Source of the DNA: Lucifuga dentata
Lineage: Eukaryota; Chordata; Actinopteri; Ophidiiformes; Bythitidae
Length of the DNA stretch: 64,000 bases
NCBI GenBank assembly: GCA_014773175.1
Contig: VXCM01001457.1
Location: 1,776-65,775, forward strand
Direction: 5' to 3'
The first letter of the stretch is position 1; each line of letters starts with the position of its first letter. The notes beneath the pieces were generated by a model. It saw nothing but the letters and a program-made list of their open reading frames with translations, searched no databases and had not been told where the DNA came from. A program made the position numbers and the translations under genes. Below, one piece after another: positions 1-10,769 of this stretch.

Positions 1-85
1 TTTTTTTTTTTTTTTTTTTCAGAAACAGGAAATAATTCATAAATAAAGCAGAAATGCACTGATAAGTTCTTGTGTCATCACCAAA

Positions 86-141
86 CTTTCCCTCTCTGCC
101 CACGCTGCAGCGGCAGAGACTCGTTGGGACTCGGAGGGATC
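86..141 (+). promoter_or_regulatory. ntn1: Probable splice acceptor and 5' UTR start of the first coding exon
   Basis: A pyrimidine-rich run ends in CTGCAG at 105-110. A branch-point-like CTGAT lies about 50 bases upstream. This places the exon start at 111 and leaves 31 bases of 5' UTR before the ATG at 142. In vertebrate netrin-1 genes the start codon lies in the second exon, so an upstream noncoding exon is expected outside the window. A second possible acceptor (19 T then CAG, ending at 22) sits at the window edge and cannot be excluded. No TATA box or initiator was identified. Confidence 0.5.
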
Positions 142-1165
142 ATGATCCGGGTTGTGGATGTTGTGCTGACTGTCTTGCTCACCGTGTCCCTGTCGTGTCG
201 GAGCGCCCTGGCCGGATACGGAATGAGCCTGTTCGCGGCGCAGACCTCTCCCCCGGACCCCTGCTACGACGAGCACGGAAACCCGCGCCGCTGCATCCCG
301 GACTTCGTCAACTCCGCTTTCGGGAAGGAGGTGAAGGTGTCCAGCACCTGCGGGAAGACGCTCAGCAGGTACTGCGTGGTGACGGCAGCGGAAAAGGGCG
401 ACGAGAGGACCAGGAACTGCCACACCTGCGACGCCTCGGAACCGAAGAAGTACCACCCTCCGGCGTACCTGACGGACCTCAACAACCCGCACAACCTCAC
501 CTGCTGGCAGTCCGAGAACTTCATCCAGTTCCCGCAAAATGTCACCCTGGCTCTCTCGCTTGGTAAGAAGTTTGAGGTCACCTACGTGAGCCTGCAGTTC
601 TGCTCGCCCCGACCTGAATCCATGGTCATTTACAAGTCCATGGACTACGGGAAAACTTGGGTTCCCTTCCAGTTTTACTCGACCCAATGCCGGAAGATGT
701 ACAACAAGCCCAACAGGGCCGTTATCACCAAGCAGAACGAGCAGGAGGCCGTCTGCACGGACTCCCACACCGACATGTTCCCGCTGTCCGGCGGACTCAT
801 CGCTTTCAGCACCCTGGACGGCAGACCGTCGGCGCACGACTTCGACAACTCTCCGGTGCTCCAGGACTGGGTCACGGCCACCGATATTAAAGTAGTCTTC
901 AGTCGGTTACACACTTTTGGTGACGAGAATGAGGACGACTCGGAGCTGGCCCGGGACTCGTATTTCTATGCTGTATCGGACTTGCAAGTCGGTGGGAGAT
1001 GCAAGTGCAACGGACACGCGTCTCGGTGCGTAAAGGACCGGGATGGGAGTCTGGTGTGTGAATGCAAACACAACACCGCCGGACCGGAGTGTGACAGGTG
1101 CAAACCTTTCCACTATGACAGACCGTGGCAGAGAGCCACAGCCAGAGAGGCCAACGAGTGCGTGG
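142..1165 (+). CDS. ntn1: Netrin-1, first coding exon: signal peptide, laminin N-terminal domain, LE1
   Basis: This exon encodes residues 1-341 plus the first base of codon 342. Residues 1-24 form a signal peptide with an Ala-Leu-Ala cleavage motif before Gly25. About residues 46-286 are the laminin N-terminal (VI) domain; recognisable netrin stretches are [20 protein letters not shown] and [22 protein letters not shown]1 has its eight cysteines at 287, 289, 296, 306, 308, 317, 320 and 340. N-glycosylation sequons lie at Asn118 (NLT) and Asn133 (NVT). The family uses domain VI and LE1 for receptor and matrix binding. The ATG at 142 is chosen because a hydrophobic signal sequence follows at once; an in-frame ATG at 70 would put 24 unrelated residues ahead of it, upstream of a good splice acceptor. 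The exon ends at a consensus GTAAGT donor (1166). It is clearly richer in GC and CpG than the introns. Confidence 0.96.
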
Positions 1166-1315
1166 GTAAGTCCTTCCAAAATCTTTCCGCATGCACCGAC
1201 TCAGGGGAACCGACGTGTCTGCAGACAAACGGCGGAGGGATACCGGGAAAATTAAGTTTTGGTGGCAGGACCGCTGCTGTGATCGTGGGTTTAAGTGTAG
1301 GCCACAGAAAATAAG

Positions 1316-4090
1316 ATTGCATAGTTTAATTCAAAAGATGAACTAAACACTGCTGCTGGTTTTATAATGTCCAAGTCAGTGTAATTTGGAAAAGTAAAAT
1401 TAATAATACTAATAGTAATAATAATAATAATTCGTTTGGTTTATCTGTGAATAATTTTTTCATCAAACCCAAATTTGAACGTGATCTCTAACCATACCCA
1501 CAGTAAGGCCCATTTTCATGATATTATGGCGCACGTCCACATCCATAAAATTGGCTTTAAGTCACAAGCAACATGAATATTCAGTTTGAACACCGTAAGT
1601 CCATTTAGTCCATATCTGAAACTGCGGCTTCTACACCACCTCAAAAGGAAGAACTGCGTCTAATCATCCGCAGGAACGTTTCTCGTGGTTCAGCATTTAC
1701 CATATGCCTTTAAAATCATCTAGAAAGTTCTGCGACGGACCCACCGCAGTCATAATTGAACACAGATTGTTATTATCACGTATTTTTTTCCACATCAAAA
1801 TCAGTTGTGTATGAAGACGTCAGGTTTTAAATAAATATTAATTTTATCATTATTAAATTTTAAACTAATACAAATTATTAGAATATCCAAACACGTTATT
1901 TAGATTTTTTTCATGATTGTAACTTAGGAGCTTTCATGCAAACTTCACTGATAATGCATCAATTTAGTTTTTTAATATATTGAAAAGAACAATGCAATGC
2001 TAATTAGTTTAATTTGGATATAGTCATAATTATTACTTTCCTCAATCTGATATCTGGAAAAAAAACTGGAAAAAAACTTGAGGAAAGTGACACTGAGGCA
2101 TGTAAATATATATTTTATATAACACCATAAAAGAAGCCCAGTGTTAAAGGAAAAAGGGAAGCCGATAAACTCTGATAAGGTCTTTGATGTGCTGCTGCTC
2201 TCCTTTATCTGATAATTTGATACTTAGGGATCAAAGTTACAGTAGTTTTAGTTTATTTTATTACAACCTGGCACACATAGATTATAACTGTTATATAATT
2301 CAGAGTTTCAGGAGTCAGAAGTGTTGTAAACACATACTGTTAAATATGTGAAGTGAGATGCAGATAAGAGGGGAAACCTGAATTTGGAAAAGAATATTGA
2401 ACAACAACTTATCAGAAATTTAATTTTTTACTTTTAATTATATTAACTTTCCATTCATTAATTTAACTGAACCGGAAATGTCTCGAATGTTTTGACAGAA
2501 TGCAAAAGAATAACTGAATCACTGAATAACAAATAGTAGAAATTAAGGGCTGCTGATAAGGAGGCGCAGAGGGTGGAAGAAGAGGAGGAGGGACAGTTAG
2601 AGAAAGAGAAGGAGAGGGAAAATATGTCGATGATGAAGGCTGAAAGTAAAATCTCACCTGCAGTTACACAAATGATTTGAAACCCTTGTGCTGGTTTGCA
2701 GCAGAAAAAGAGGCTGTGTATTGTTTGACAGTCGTAGCTCGCGTCAGCCACTCTGACACATGGCAGCTGTTTAAAAGGTTTTTTTCTTTGCTGGTGTTGT
2801 TCGTTTCTAAAGCTTAGAGACATTTCTGCTGGCAGATGTGAATGTGAATGTTAAATCAACAGAGCTTTGTGGAAATATCTACTGAATCTGTGACTCCAGC
2901 TACTTAAAAAGGCACTCTAAAGCAGGGACTGTTTAATTACAGAGGTATATTTGAAACTCTGAGGTATGAGAAACCTACTGATCGCAACAGAATAAACTTG
3001 GCCAAAATTATAAGCTACCATTAGTAAAGACTGAGTTTGAGAAATCAGCACTAACACAAGATATGGATCAAATGTTACTGTCCCTTCTGAATTAAACTCA
3101 TTGTAGGAATTTACTAATCAACTTATAATAGAGGGATACATGTTAGGCTGGATCTTTAAGTATTTTGCAATCCTGGCCTTCAGTGCACTCTATAGTGAAT
3201 CCTGAGTTCTGCTGGAAAAGAAAAAAACTCCTGAACTCTTTTAAAAATAAATGATTTCTCTCAGCCGATATTATTAGCACTTTTTTAACCCGACCGGCAT
3301 GTGTAGAACACATCTCACACTGGAGCCACAAAAGCATCACTCACTGCATCCATCATGTTGTCAGCAAGGCACAGCCACACACACACCATCACCCAGCCTA
3401 TGGAAATGTGCGTGCGTGCACGTGTGCTGGCTAAAGCAAACACCAGGACAAGAAAGCATGCCCTCACAGCTCTGAGAGCGGCGAGCACGGAGAGAAGGTG
3501 TAGCAGATGAGTGAGCAATCAGACATAGTTGTTGCACCACCTTAACGGCTGCACCCTCAAACATCACCACCCCCACACAAAAAGTCACACCAAAGCAAAT
3601 TTGAACACATTGCTCTCTGTCTTTTCTCTGGAAGTGCACTTTGCTGATTACTTCCATCAGGATCTTAAAGGATACACATGTACTCCTGAGTGTGCATCTC
3701 AATCCATTTGGGATATTGACTCCCCAGCAGAGGAAAGCTGCTAATGCAATGAGCTCCACAGCCAGCACCAAAGGTGGAGGGGGAAACTGAGATCAAAAGT
3801 GTTTCATTGAGCTGCTAGGAAGGGCTGTTGATGGTTTAGCTTGTAGAAAATTAAAAATTGGGAAGCTCCTACATGCTTCACAGTCTGTTGTTAGCTTCCA
3901 CTCAACTCAAAGTGAAATTTTAGCGAGTGAAGGTGACATCGTTTCAGCTAATTACGAAGAGAAAAGGCTGCAGCTAACGTGTCCCCTCTGGTGATAAATT
4001 CTTTCAGTGTAAATTAACTGTAACAGCTAGGATTTTTTCTTAGCAAATATCACCCAGTTTTCAGGTCTGTGCAGATTGCTGGAAGTGTTG
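1316..4090. other. Intron 1 segment with no recognised feature
   Basis: AT-rich unique-looking sequence. Open frames here are short, lack recognisable domains and look like chance. A purine-rich stretch at about 2560-2625 and a poly-A run at 4094-4113 are the only compositional features seen. Confidence 0.6.
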
Positions 4091-4603
4091 CTTAAAAAAA
4101 AAAAAAAAAAAAAACCGTGTGGAAAGTGTCTTGAATAATTCAGGAAGATTAGAGAGATGGCTTAAAGGCATGCAGAATAAGGAGACTGACACTGTGCCAC
4201 AGAGAAGCAGGGACAGAGGGAGGGGGTGGAGATGGATGAGGACGACAATAGGGAAAATGAAAGGAATGGACATGAGGGAGAAGAGGAAAATGTCTGAAAG
4301 CTGCAGTGGAGTGACATTTCCACAGCCTGTGGGCCAGCAGAGCATTTTGATGACAGTGAGCTGTGACATTTGTCTTCTTTTTCCACTTGTCTTTTTTTTT
4401 ATTGAGAAAACAGGAATGAAGGCTGGTGGGACAGGAAGATAGGACAGGAGTTTTCCTGCCTTTCTTCCACTAACACAACTTCTGAACTCTGTTGGCACGG
4501 CGATGCCATATCAGTGACTTGGAAGAGATTTTTCTGTTTGCTGTAAGTGTCTTCCAAACCACTTGACCATGGAACTCCTGTTGTATCTGTTTGGAGCCGA
4601 GGA

Positions 4604-4604
4604 G

Positions 4605-4647
<43 letters not shown>
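4604..4647. repeat. (CT)n microsatellite
   Basis: An almost uninterrupted run of about 20 CT units with one early TTT interruption. It is followed at 4851-4883 by a (TG)n array. Confidence 0.95.
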
Positions 4648-4650
<3 letters not shown>

Positions 4651-4849
4651 GCTCGCTCACGAAAACCACACGATCATCTGCATGATTTGAAAAAACCTGC
4701 TACTTGTCTTGCCTTGCTACATCAAAACGACGCTAGAGTGTTCCCAGGTTCTGACACGCTTGATTTGATAGCTATTAAAATAATTGGATTTTTAAAACCA
4801 CAATTACTCAAATAGCAGAAAAACATTTTTCCCTTTTGGTGATAGTATA

Positions 4850-4850
<1 letters not shown>

Positions 4851-4880
<30 letters not shown>

Positions 4881-4883
4881 TGT
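4851..4883. repeat. (TG)n microsatellite
   Basis: About 16 TG units with one TGTATG interruption near the 3' end. Confidence 0.95.
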
Positions 4884-5527
4884 CACTTTCAGATGTAGCT
4901 GAAAGTTTCCACGTCAGAGTGTATCCGCTGAGTGTCTTAAATGGATGTCCTCAGCATAACAAGATTTGAGTCCAGAGGCTAGTTTTTGGCATAATGCTAA
5001 AATAGAATTGGGGTGGATTTTTCCTTTAAGATAATTGATTCTGTGTCTTGCCCAATGATCGCTGGGATTGGTTCCAGCTAGGAGTGGATGAGATAGCCTT
5101 AAATAATAAGGCTATCTTGCTATCTCAAAGTATGTTTTGTGACGATATCCAAGATAATATGAACAACATGTTGTTGTAACACTGAACAATGTCACACTGA
5201 TGACTGAAGAAGTAAACTACCAACTATAACAACTGAGTAATAAGTAAGAAGTGTAAAAGCAGGCACAGTAGAGTGTTTCCCTGCAATAAAAGTACAAACT
5301 AAATCCTATAATATTTTAAGTTGTAAACAGCAACTCAAATTAACTTGACCTGCTAGTTTTTAATAATGTATGAAACATAAATCACCAAGTAAAATTATTG
5401 ATGATGTCTTAAGAGTTGATCTTTGGCAGGTCAGGTTGTAATATTCCCTCCAGTGCTAAATAGCCTCTATGATGCTGCATTAAATACGCCGTAAAGTCCA
5501 GATCCACTGTGAGCCTGTGGTTGAGCT

Positions 5528-5661
5528 GAAGAACTCAGCGGAAGTGAGTGTAGCGGCTAGGCTAAGGCCAGATTCACATGCTAAGCATTGAGCANGAAGA
5601 ACTCAGCGGAAGTGAGTGTAGCGGCTAGGCTAAGGCCAGATTCACATGCTAAGCATTGAGC
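5528..5661. other. Assembly artefact: 67-bp unit duplicated across an N at 5595
   Basis: 5528-5594 and 5596-5661 are essentially the same sequence on either side of one N. The unit covers the left end of the Harbinger-like element, so that end appears twice. Confidence 0.85.
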
Positions 5662-5752
5662 GTTGCGCTGACCTGGGCGTTCCATTATTGTGTATTGGGA
5701 GCTGAGTGGTGACTCCTAACGTCGCGTCACACCACCTTGAGTGCTGCGCAAT

Positions 5753-5887
5753 GCTCAGATTCTCAGTTTTGACGTGGCGCTCAAAGTTTATTTAAATGAA
5801 CTTTGACCTTTCCAACGCGNGCTCAGATTCTCAGTTTTGACGTGGCGCTCAAAGTTTATTTAAATGAACTTTGACCTTTCCAACGCG
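5753..5887. other. Assembly artefact: 67-bp unit duplicated across an N at 5820
   Basis: 5753-5819 and 5821-5887 are identical in reading and separated by one N. Confidence 0.85.
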
Positions 5888-5929
5888 CAACAATCAGAGC
5901 GCTGCTGTACGTCACGTAACCAGAAGCGC

Positions 5930-6056
5930 CACAACACTGGAGGAGAAGCTTATAATCTGTAGAGTATACAACACAACTTTAAAATCGTATCATGATCTGG
6001 TTAAAAAAAAAAAAAAAAACGCTTGCTTGGCAAAATGTCAGCAGTCAGACAGGGAC
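5930..6056 (+). pseudogene. MADF/Myb-like relic in the Harbinger-like element
   Basis: The translated piece LEEKLIICRVYNTTLKSYHD followed by a lysine-rich run and NACLAKC resembles the start of MADF domains (acidic-Lys-Leu-Ile, a Tyr-containing loop, then Asn-Ala-Trp; here Cys replaces Trp). The poly-A tract at 6003-6019 has probably expanded and disturbed the frame. This is a short broken fragment. The assignment rests on pattern memory and on its fit with the Harbinger-type ends. Confidence 0.4.
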
Positions 6057-6594
6057 ATCAGGTTTGGAAATTGTTAATATTGTGTCTGAAATGTGAGGTT
6101 TCATGCACCCACATTCGCCGTTTTTTCTTCTCCTAATAAGAAGAGCATTTTTGTGTTTTGCAATGTCCATGTCACTACCCAAATCAAAACCGAAATCCAA
6201 TTTTAATCACAAATGTACAAAGATCGTGTCTAGGTTACATCCTGTCTTTACAGTCCATGGTAACCTTTAAATTGTAATTAGCAATGAGCACTTCCTGTCA
6301 GCATGAGGTTGAGCGGTGCTGCTCAGACTCCGCTCATGTGCAGCAGAACACTGAACGCTCAGGTCAGCGGCAACGCTAACGCTTAGCATGTGAATCCAGC
6401 CTAACACTGTTCATACATCGCAACATCAAGTCAGCACTGACAAAAAGTTATAGCTTTCTAATTACTACAAACCGCTGGGAGTAAAACTAGCTAACACTCA
6501 AGCTATTCTTGACTGAGCCAGCGTCACTTCCTGCTTCTTTTGTGTTGCAAATCTGCTTGTTTCGTGTCTCCTCACTCAGCTTGTGACTTTCTTG

Positions 6595-6867
6595 CTATTT
6601 ACCCGGGTGTTTCTGCGACAGATGGTGAAACCAATTTGTTGTGATTCCAGCTTTAGCTGTTAGCCAGTTAGCCGTGTAGCCAAACCATTTGTAAACAGCA
6701 GCGGTATCTCCCTTTTTAGGAACTAATTCGTCAGGTGCTCCTTTTGGACGCGCTTGTTTTGTTTCTTCTTCTTGTGCATCATCAAAATTCATCAACATGT
6801 TATCACACTGCAATACTGTCAATATCGTGACTGACAGATTTTGATTATGTAAAATTTTAACTAGCAT
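6595..6867 (-). pseudogene. BED-finger-like relic of a hAT (ZBED-type) transposase
   Basis: A 90-residue minus-strand frame contains DELVPKKGDTAAVYKWFGY, very like the start of the BED zinc finger in fish hAT transposases (Leu-Val-Pro-Lys-Lys ... Trp-Lys-Phe-Phe-Gly). The paired cysteines and histidines that should follow are absent, so it is not a working finger. The same stretch, more decayed, occurs on the + strand at about 18260-18400, which shows that it belongs to a repeat and not to a host gene. Confidence 0.55.
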
Positions 6868-6899
6868 TTTAATGAATGATATGATATGGGACTAGCTCT

Positions 6900-9200
6900 G
6901 TTAGCAGGTGGAGACAACTGATGGACAATGGTTTTAGGTGTCTGTTACCAACTCTTCAGAATGGGGCTAAATGAATGGGGCTGAAATATCTATTGTGTAC
7001 TTTGTGTACTCTGTGTACTCATCAGACACAGACATGAATGGAGATCTGGTTAATGTTTGAGCAGCTTAGCACGGACCTTTATAAAACCGGCATCCTTCAT
7101 CTTCAAAGGTGCCGTTACCTCATCACCAGGATGTGTTGTTTGTCTCAGTCACAGCAAACAAAAAGAGAAAAAGACAGCGGAGGTTTGGAGTTTTCACTGC
7201 CTTACTCTACTCTGCTCCTCATCTTCAATGCTTCCTCAGCACTCGCATATTTCTGGTGACGCACACACACCTGTAGGCATGCATGTTGCATAAACTGGCA
7301 CCGCTCTGCAGGCATAGTCACACAGGCACACGCGAAATGCACAAACACACAATGTTCTTCAGGGCTTTAGCCGGTAGTTTAAACAGAGGGGAATGGCCGC
7401 TCTCTCACAGCAACAATCTCTTTCCCTGAGCTCTTATCAGTGTTTATGACTGGTTTTATAAACCACTGCAAAAATAAGTCAGGCATGATCCAGACGTTCA
7501 GTTCAGCCTTCTGTTTTAGATTCTAAGACCTGCTATATCTCTCAAACACACAAAAACATGGCCACTGAGGCGGCACGTACTGTAAGCACGGCTGACAGCC
7601 AGCAGGACAGTATAAACCCTGTAACCAACCCAGATAAAGAAGGGATGCTTTCAGATATACTACATTTATATACATACACATACACACACATGCATGTCAC
7701 TGTATAGCCTCATTTTGCTGAAATTCTATACAAAATTAATATTTAAAAACTTTAATAATAAAATTTGAATGTATTGATTGGTTTGCATTCACAGTATTGC
7801 AGTGAATGTTTGGACTTCACAGAATAGTAAAAATACCTGGGTGGCCTTACTGATAGACCACCAAGGACAAAGCACCCGTGGGTGATCTTCACTGGCAGAG
7901 CCTCCAGTGATGTGTGAGGCAGGGTGGAGAAGCCGCTTTATTCCAAAGCTGAAACTATAAAAGAGTCAGAAATGTGCTTATTAGCTGTGTAACGTGACAT
8001 GGATAAATTGAACTTGGCTGGTGGCAGATGGGAAATTCCGTTGTTTGGTCCTTGGTTCTTCTTTGAGACTAAAAATAGTTTGCAAGCCTGGGTCACTGGA
8101 TTTACTTTGGTTTTTACAAAACAAATACAAACAAATAATGATTAAATAAAAATATTAAAATCTAGAGGCTTTTATTAAACTGCTATTTTGAGCACTTCTG
8201 TGAACACATGAGCGCGATCATGTTTGCATCTGCAATAATTTAGACTCATTTGCAAGCAATAGATGTGATAAATACTCAAGATACTTTTGAATATCTGGAA
8301 GCATGAAGGATCTTGAAGCTATTAATGTCAGCGGTTGGCGGGAATCCTTTTTAGATGGAATTTTGGAGCTAGTTGTTGCATGTCATGAAACTCATTCAAA
8401 AAGCAATTCAATTTTGATGGAATTCCAGTTTTGCACAGATAATAAATTGTGACAGGCCTTTGAAGAGGGGAAATTAGTTTATATCAAAAAAGGTCTGAGG
8501 CTAAAATGCGGGTAGGACACATCTTAGCCTCACACAAAAGTATAATTATAAAGTGTGTGTTTGTGGTGAGAGAGAGAGATAAATGGAGTGAAAGAAAAAC
8601 TGCCATTAGCTGAAACAATTCATAAAACTAAATCCAAACTAGATGTGCAACTCTGGATTAGCGGTGATACCTGCACGCTGCCCACAATTAGTCTCAAGTG
8701 AAGAAACATCATTTTCATTACGTTTGGTTTTAGTTTCTTTGACTAAGGTCAGGTCAAACTTCTTTGGCTGATGAAATGTGTTCAGCTGTCAGAAAAGATA
8801 AAAATGCTTTCAGAGTTTTTACAGCGTGTGTGTGTGTGTGTATATTTGTCCGGTCTAGGCTCCTCTGGGCACAATGAACATTTCTACGGCTGTGGTTTTG
8901 TTTCATTGCTTTGGCTACGACACTTAATGCAACACAGATCCCATTCCCAGTGCGGGTCCACAGTTTTAGCCAGTGTCTGTGCATGTATGTGCGTGCTGCT
9001 CCCTGTGCACGTGTGCAGACCGGAGACAGGACTTCGACCTTGTTTTTGGGAAATGTTTGGTAGGAAGCCACATTGCCTTTGAAGGAAAGCCATATTGCGT
9101 TACTCTGCTGGCTTCTATCCGCTCACTTCCTCGTCACCATCATTGCTGCTCCAACTTAACGTGGACCGTGAAGGGTTCATCACAATGCCCAGCAAGGTCA
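6900..9200. other. Intron 1 segment with no recognised gene
   Basis: Mostly unique-looking AT-rich sequence with short CA/TG runs (7261-7350, 7668-7690 and 8826-8842). Open frames here lack recognisable domains. No TIR pairs or inverted copies of other window segments were noticed. Confidence 0.55.
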
Positions 9201-9207
9201 GAAACCC

Positions 9208-9266
<59 letters not shown>

Positions 9267-9294
9267 GTCGTCATCATCATCATCATCATCATCA
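9208..9294. repeat. (TCA)29 trinucleotide array
   Basis: Twenty-nine TCA units, two of them changed to TCG near 9266-9271. In two frames this gives spurious poly-His or poly-Ile open frames. It is intronic and not coding. Confidence 0.97.
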
Positions 9295-9850
9295 ACGCCC
9301 TTCGATGGCATCGGTGCGAACAGATCTTTTCTCCTGTTTCCTGTATAAATACAAAAATACAGCAAATGTGTAGCTCAGTATTAGCTTAGCATGTGTACAC
9401 ACTTGTGTGTGTTTCCATGCTGTCAGGTACATTCTCGAGAGACAAATCTGGGCGCCCTGCACATGTCAGCTAAGGATTTTCAGCAATCTGATTAATCTTT
9501 TTCAAACTGCGTACACGAAGTGAGCTTTCTTTCGAGCGATGACAGCTGTTTCTTTGTTACAGTGGAAAGCGTGCTGCCTGACAGCTGAGAGCTCCATCAG
9601 AGATGGTTGCCTTAGGTGCAAAAAAAAAAGAGTTCAATACATTGCAAATTTACTTAAAAAGTGTTCAAACACGACTATGATGCAGCTCAAACATCTGCTG
9701 CGGTGTAAAATATGTCTGAAGGACCTGAGGGACTCTGTGACAGGATATTCACACACTTACATACACACACATAGACAAGTAATGGCATGCACACATACAC
9801 ACTGCCACCCCCCAATGCTTAATTCCCCCAGCAATAGATGGAATATGTTG

Positions 9851-9853
9851 AGN

Positions 9854-9893
<40 letters not shown>
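9851..9893. repeat. (GA)n microsatellite containing an assembly N
   Basis: About 20 GA units; the single N at 9853 marks its left edge. Confidence 0.95.
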
Positions 9894-9897
<4 letters not shown>

Positions 9898-10594
9898 TTG
9901 CGTGTGCTTATGCCTGTGAGTGTTTCCATGTGTCTTTTTTGTCTGCCAGTAGGCCTTGACATTCTGCAGTGTATTTGTTTCTCCCACGTATGTGTGCATA
10001 CATGTGTGTGTGAGAGAAAGAGAGAGAAAAAAAAAAGCGATTGTGCAAGCGTGTGTGTGAGTGTGTCTCTTAATCTGTGTTGTCTGCCAGTGGGTGTTTA
10101 CGCTGCAGTAATTCTGTGCAGGATCTGTGCAGCTATTCAGAGCCTGGGGAGACATCTGTTAATGAATTAATTGGTGACTTGATGCTGTAGTGAAAGCTCG
10201 TCTTAGCCGAGGGAGGATCTCTGCGCTGTGGCTTTGGCATGAACCACAGGATGAGTGTGTGTGTGTCTGTGTGTGTAAGAGAGAGAGAGACGCTGAGCAG
10301 GAGGTGTGTGTGTGTGTGTGTGTAATGGAAAGGTTTGGCTGGAGCGGGGTACCAGATGATTAGGGATAATTAAAACCCACGCCAGACAACATCAGCATGT
10401 GTTCACACATTAAACACTAGACACTCCAGCGCTTCACTCATCAGCTCCATGAATCATGGCCCGCCCTGTCTCTCTCTGCACGGAGCACTCCACGGAGCAA
10501 ATCCTCTCACTCTTAGGGTGCACGGAGGCGACACAAAAACTCTAATTATCCAGACCACAATCTGTCACATTTTCACTCTGTAGAAAATGTGACA

Positions 10595-10760
10595 GCCAGC
10601 GCTTTTACATGCACAGAGAAATCCGTTTATTGAGAATAAACGGATTACTGTAATAATCGGTGTAAGGTGTTTATTAAAGGAAGTCGTCACAGAACGTGCA
10701 AAATCAGGAAGTGTTGTCAATCTGACGTTGTACCTTTGACCTCCACATCACAAAAAAACA
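10595..10760. repeat. Dispersed repeat with a perfect hairpin
   Basis: It begins with TTTACATGCACA and contains a perfect 11-bp inverted repeat: AATCCGTTTAT at 10620-10630, a 5-base loop, then its reverse complement at 10636-10646. Related TTTACATG and TACTCC(A/G)ATTAAGGCAA motifs occur at about 32811-33000, 45170-45400 and 50255-50480, so this is probably a decayed member of the same family. Boundaries are approximate. Confidence 0.5.
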
Positions 10761-10769
10761 AAACCGTAG

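Larger units (their letters stand above)
5634..6401 (+). mobile_element. PIF/Harbinger-like non-autonomous element nested in the hAT relic
   Basis: The element starts GGCCAGATTCACATGCTA and ends with the inverted form of GGCTGGATTCACATGCTA, so the terminal repeats match at all but a few of about 21 bases. Both ends are flanked by TAA (5631-5633 and 6402-6404). A 3-bp TWA target duplication with GGC-starting ends is the hallmark of PIF/Harbinger transposons. The reading frame around 5930-6050 resembles a MADF (Myb/SANT-like) domain, which many Harbinger elements encode as their second protein. No transposase is left. A 67-bp artefact duplication around the N at 5820 lies inside. Confidence 0.75.
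5079..6894 (-). mobile_element. hAT-like DNA transposon relic, interrupted by a nested element
   Basis: The segment matches, in inverted orientation, the copy at 18099-18909. Shared blocks include the region around 5400-5500 (matching 18551-18650 reversed) and the BED-like coding relic (6595-6867, matching 18260-18400 reversed). Its ends, TAGGAGTGGATGAGATAGCC on the left and the reverse complement of TAGTCCCATATC on the right, align with the ends of the other copy. No convincing 8-bp target duplication is visible. A second element (5634-6401) has inserted inside, and two single-N artefact duplications (5528-5661 and 5753-5887) inflate the length. Confidence 0.75.

Noticed and set aside
70..141. 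Upstream in-frame ATG at 70 as the netrin start
   Set aside because: It adds residues unrelated to netrins ahead of a good signal peptide and lies upstream of a strong acceptor ending at 110.
37..837. Long minus-strand open frame opposite exon 1
   Set aside because: It is a shadow of the GC-rich netrin exon; the translation is Arg/Val/Leu-rich with no domain.
1166..1314. Open frame continuing past the exon 1 donor to a stop at 1313-1315
   Set aside because: The added residues do not resemble LE2, and a consensus GTAAGT is followed 37.8 kb later by an exon that fits in phase and sequence.
5528..5887. Two tandem duplications of about 67 bp
   Set aside because: Each is centred on a single N, the same pattern as at five other sites; an assembly overlap is the simpler reading.
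9095..9373. Poly-His open frame
   Set aside because: Produced by the TCA array; no start context, domain or splice support.
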